Positions 59,804 to 64,000 of a stretch of DNA of 64,000 nt are shown piece by piece; position 1 is the stretch's first letter, and every line of letters begins with the position of its first letter. A program made the translations under genes and the position numbers. Origin of the DNA: Smittia aterrima (taxonomy: Eukaryota > Arthropoda > Insecta > Diptera > Chironomidae); the NCBI GenBank assembly GCA_033063855.1, contig CP093829.1:11666243-11730242 (forward strand), written 5' to 3'. The notes below the pieces were generated by a model that saw only the letters and a list, made by a program, of their open reading frames with translations, ran no database searches and was not told where the DNA came from.

Positions 59804-62800
59804 TTTTATTGTTCAGCTACTGTCGACTTTCGTAATTTATTTTGATGCTCAACACCGGATGAAGTAGAACTGATTGAGTCAACGCTTTTTGCGGAATCAA
59901 TTCTCTTAATTCTTTCGCGAATTCCTTTTCTTTCTCAACAAATTGAATTTAATTTAACTCTTTCTTTAGACAAATTCAATAATCTGGAAAAAGGCGAAGA
60001 TTCAATTAAAATCCGGTTTGATTGGTCGTCGATTGCTGTAATTTCGCGGTAGATTCTTTTGCTATTCATTTGATTGACTGCCAGCTTAACTAATTGAACA
60101 GTTTGACTAAAAGTTCTAGCGGAAAATTGAGCTTCAAAGTTATCAAGAAGAAACTTCATTCAGAAGCTTTTAAATTCAAAGAGACATCGTTTTAAAATAA
60201 TTTCCTGTCAATATTTGTCTGCTTACAAACCAAGGCACACACGAACCTTCTTGAAAGTTTCATCTCAAGAGCTTTTAGGCTTCAGCCCTCAGAGAGTTCT
60301 CGATTTCCTTTTATTCACCATCGTCGTGCCCTGGAGATAAATTCAATATTGATTCAGACGAGGCCGCAGGAAAAACTTTTTTCGGCACTCGAGCGTCTCA
60401 ATAAACACGAGAATGGTTGACGTTATGACTGAGAGGAAAAGGGAAGTCGAAATGCCTTCGCAAATAATATCCTAACAATGCCAATTAGGATGCCTCAATT
60501 ATCTTTCATGGAAAACGTATTTGCAATAGAGAAAACTTTCTTAAAGCGACGAGGCCGGAATTGTTTCCACGTTTTCAGATGAGAACCATTAAAGATAATT
60601 AAATTCTTTTCATCAACCTGGGCTCGAGTGTTGTTCGCTTTTCCAACTAAAAAAACTCAAATTTAATCTCAGAACTGTAACCCAAACGCTCATCAACCCG
60701 AAAAACTGCTCATTAATACTTTTTCTATGTTTCCCAAACAATTTTCTATCTTGTTTATCTAGAAAAAGTTTACACATAAAGCCATTTGTAAACATTTCGG
60801 TTTAAACTATTAGTTTAGTCAGAAACACCTGATGGAGAAAATATTTGCGAGAATGATTTGAAATGTGCGAGGAAACATTCTGGAAACTTTGTTGTTTTCA
60901 ACGAAGGAATTCAATTAAGAATAAACCGCACAGATGAAGGTAGAGAAAGATCTGCATGTTCTATTAAAGCGAAAGGGCTCAGCAGTTAATCCCGTTGCCC
61001 CTTTCTATGCTGAACGCTTAGTTTTCTCATTTATTTTCTAACTTTTCTCTTTGCACTTTTTTTTGCAAATCGTTCTGTGATATTTGAGCCGTTTATCTTG
61101 GCTTATTGATCGTCTCAAAAATCGAGTTGAATAAATTGAAAAAAAGCAATTTACGAGGCCTGAGAAACCAATTTCCAAAGAATCACTTAAGCTTCTTACT
61201 CTTTCTTTAATCCCACCGTTGCTTAAATATTTTGTGTTCTCGTAACACTTCACTCTTAACGAACTTATCAACCCGATCAACTCAATTAGAATCACAATTG
61301 TGGGAACATTCTCGCTTTCCGTTTTCTCTTCTTCTCTCTCTCAGATTTTTTTTTGTCAAAAATGGTAAAAAAATCCGGCGAAGCTCATGAATATGCAAGG
61401 AAACATTAAATCATTTGTTAAACAAGAAACATTCCGACGGTTCTCAGGAGAGTGAAGTCATCGGCTTCCCCCTTGCGTTCAATCATCCCCTCCGGTGATA
61501 TTTCTTATTAGTTTTAGTTCCTTTGAATAAAGACTTTGTTTCGATGAACAAAAGCAAATGGACCAACTCGATCTACCTTTCGCGCCCTTCGCTTAAAGAA
61601 CTTCCATCCAAGAACACAATAAGTTTAGCATGTGAAAACCTTTTTTTCTGTCGTCGTCGTTCGCCAATTCGAATAGTTCATTTAGGAATTTTCACACGTT
61701 TCGAGAGCGGGGGAAAGAAAAATTTCCCAGGCAACCAAAATAAAAGTAAAAAAATTACATTTTAAAACTTCTTCATTTCCTTTTGGCATTGGAATGTAAG
61801 TAATCGAACGCAACGGCCTCAAATTAAACGCGTTTTACCGCAAACGATTTATAGCTTCGACGAATGTGTCACAGCAAATATTGAATCACATGTAGTGACG
61901 TGCGATAAGGAAATCTTCTAATTGAGAACGTCGTCGCTTCCACATTTGTTACTAATCATTTTGAAAGTGAAACTAACTTGCTGACTTCACGGCACACAAA
62001 TCGGAGACAAAAACAATTTTAGAATAAAGTGTTTCGCGATGAATCATCGCGTGGCATCCCAAAGCATTGTTCCGATGCTTTAATTAAAATTTTAAATCGA
62101 TTGCTCTTGTGGAAACATTTTTTCGTCGAGATTGCAGTTTAATTGCATTTGCTTTGTGAGTAATCGTTTGCAACGTGGGTGCAAAGTGCTGCTCAGTACT
62201 GAAACAACGACGACAACTAATCTCATTTTTATTATGTTTCAACTCAAAGGAAACGGAACCATCTGACGTCGCCGCTTGCTCTTATTTATTTTCTTAGGAA
62301 CCTTAATGGTCGGAATGAGATTACATGAAACCTTAAAAAAGCGAACATTAGAAGGAAGAGAACTCATAAACTATCAGCGACAGATTCTGTGGAAGCGAGA
62401 GCCAGGGCAGATGCCTGTTTCTCTCTCGAAAGAACGAAGACGGTTGAGTAAGAGAATGAATTATTCACAGCCTGAATGGCTTATTGTGTTTGTGACTCGT
62501 AATACTCGAAGTTCGTACACATGTCAGGTATTTTCTTTGCTCAACACAAAGTCAGAGAATCATGGGGGAAACATCTGCTAATGCAAGCAATTTTCTCTCT
62601 CAACAACCTTTTCGATTCGAGTGGCTCGTTTCAATCGCAAATCCAGAGAATCGTTTAAGTTAAGCGTTTCTCTTGATCGATAATCGATTGTAAGGAAGAT
62701 TAATGTCAAGTTGACCTAAAGAAAGAGATAGAATTCTGCTTGAAGCTAATGATCTTGGCAGCAAAGCTATTCAAACAAGGAAACTTATTTCACACTCGTA

Positions 62801-64000
62801 ACTTACTTCCACACAAACATTCGAGTGAACATCTGACATTTGTGGAATTCGCCGGCAGATGAATTGGGAAAGTTTTAACATGTTTCATCTCAAAAACTAG
62901 TCAGATGCCCGTGGGTAGCTTCGCAGACAGTTTTACTTTCAACGCACGTAATTATCGAGAGATCTCGCTGTGAATTCGAAAAATGTGAAAAGCGATGGAA
63001 TTAATTAACGAGAAAGTCATTTTCTGTTAATTGAGTTGATCATCTCTCTTCGTTAAGTAATCTGCGGCGAGTTGATTGCGCAACATGGAATAACCGGCCA
63101 ATTATTGATCGTGCGAGTAAGCACGTTAACGCTCATCTCAAAACCGGATTAATTGACCTATCACTCGACCCTATGATTTTAATTTAATTCAAGTTCATTT
63201 CAACGCAGAATGTGTTAAAAGAATCGACTAAATCTAATTCGAGATTGTTAAAGTCTAAATTGCTTTAATTGCAATTACTAATAAACTGCCCGGAGGCCAT
63301 CCAACAACTCAAATTCTTCATCAAACGGAGAAAATCGTGAATCATTCGATTATTTATGTTCAAGCGATTGCCTTCTGCTTCACGATAATACGCCCCACAT
63401 CGACTACGCGACTGATTCAGTTCCCGTGCCATATTATTTAAAATGAATTAACGTTTGATTTAGTGACTCGACTGATTGGATAAATCAAGAAGAGAACGAA
63501 AGAAAGGAAGCAATAAAAAATCTTGAGGAAAACGCGTCAACCCTCGCCTTGTTTTCGTTTTGATGTACGGCGCTCTTTAATTAAATTTACTCCACTGAAT
63601 ATGAAAGTGAATTTCTAAGTAGTAGCAAAGGGTACAAGAGTAGAGGAAGTGTTGCCATCTGAGGCAGCAACAGATGTTCCTGATGTGAGAAACATCAACA
63701 ACTCATGAAATTGAAAAATGTCTGTCAGTTCATCTCGTGAAATTTCTCTTAAGATCAGTCAACCTGAACATTTGTGGCGTGACGTGATAACTTGACCGAA
63801 TAACGGAAGCGGATATTTATTTTATCACCGTTAACAGATCGTCGCACATAAAAGCCAAAGTTTTTGATATGTTCCTTTCACGAGCTACGTCAGTCATTCT
63901 CGCGGGTACTAACAATTAAACTAAACCGATCAAGATTTTCCCATCGACTAATCAAAACTTTTGTTTCGCCTGCCGTTGAGTGGGTTGTGATGACGACTCT
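59804..64000. other. numb: Upstream region of numb, no further coding exon recognised
   Basis: The sequence immediately before the numb ATG (AACAATAAAA) is a good start context and is presumably 5'UTR. The remaining 4 kb may contain non-coding 5' exons, introns and the promoter, but I cannot place them. Open frames here, the longest being 101 codons at 62276-62581, have no domain or splice support. Confidence 0.5.

Noticed and set aside
62276..62581. 101-codon plus-strand frame upstream of numb
   Set aside because: No recognisable domain and no splice or conservation evidence visible; left as a chance frame.

Overview
The window is animal nuclear DNA, almost certainly from a dipteran insect and probably a nematoceran. 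Every recognisable gene is intron-rich with GT-AG splice sites. The Numb protein matches the Drosophila form from its MGNSSS start to its SFQVQL end, and the other genes are typical insect families. Short introns cluster at about 49-70 nt, while others run to many kilobases. The species cannot be named from the sequence.

Layout: 1-16315 holds no gene I can support. 16316-31541 (+) is a DYRK2-class protein kinase (smi35A/Dyrk2-like) in ten coding exons. It starts in an 18-nt coding exon about 3.7 kb upstream of the next one and ends in a 3'UTR with clustered AATAAA signals. 33262-34811 (-) and 35051-36565 (-) are two tandem CLIP-domain serine proteases. Each has a signal peptide, a clip domain, an Arg activation site and a complete catalytic triad. 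They look like zymogens of a haemolymph cascade (melanization or Toll type). 39118-56090 (+) is a secreted protein of about 1094 residues with a Gln-rich N-terminal half, a charged coiled-coil-like stretch, Thr-rich linkers and two C-terminal FAS1 domains. 57817-59803 (-) is numb, and 59804-64000 is its upstream region with no further coding exon recognised.

The FAS1 gene has a first intron of 13.5 kb with two things inside it. One is a previously unremarked two-exon gene on the opposite strand (48645-49103) for a 134-residue secreted Asn/Gly-rich protein with a polybasic site. The other, 0.6 kb away, is a Helitron-like non-autonomous element (about 47465-48016) with a terminal hairpin, a CTAG end followed by T, and an internal minisatellite of 10-12 nt units.

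The neighbouring genes do not form a pathway. The two proteases are a local duplication, while the kinase, the FAS1 matrix protein and Numb act in separate processes. The most unusual structural points are a reading-frame-forced GC-AG intron in the FAS1 gene, two short stop-free introns of 3n length (63 and 69 nt), and a 30-nt exon carrying the catalytic serine of one protease.
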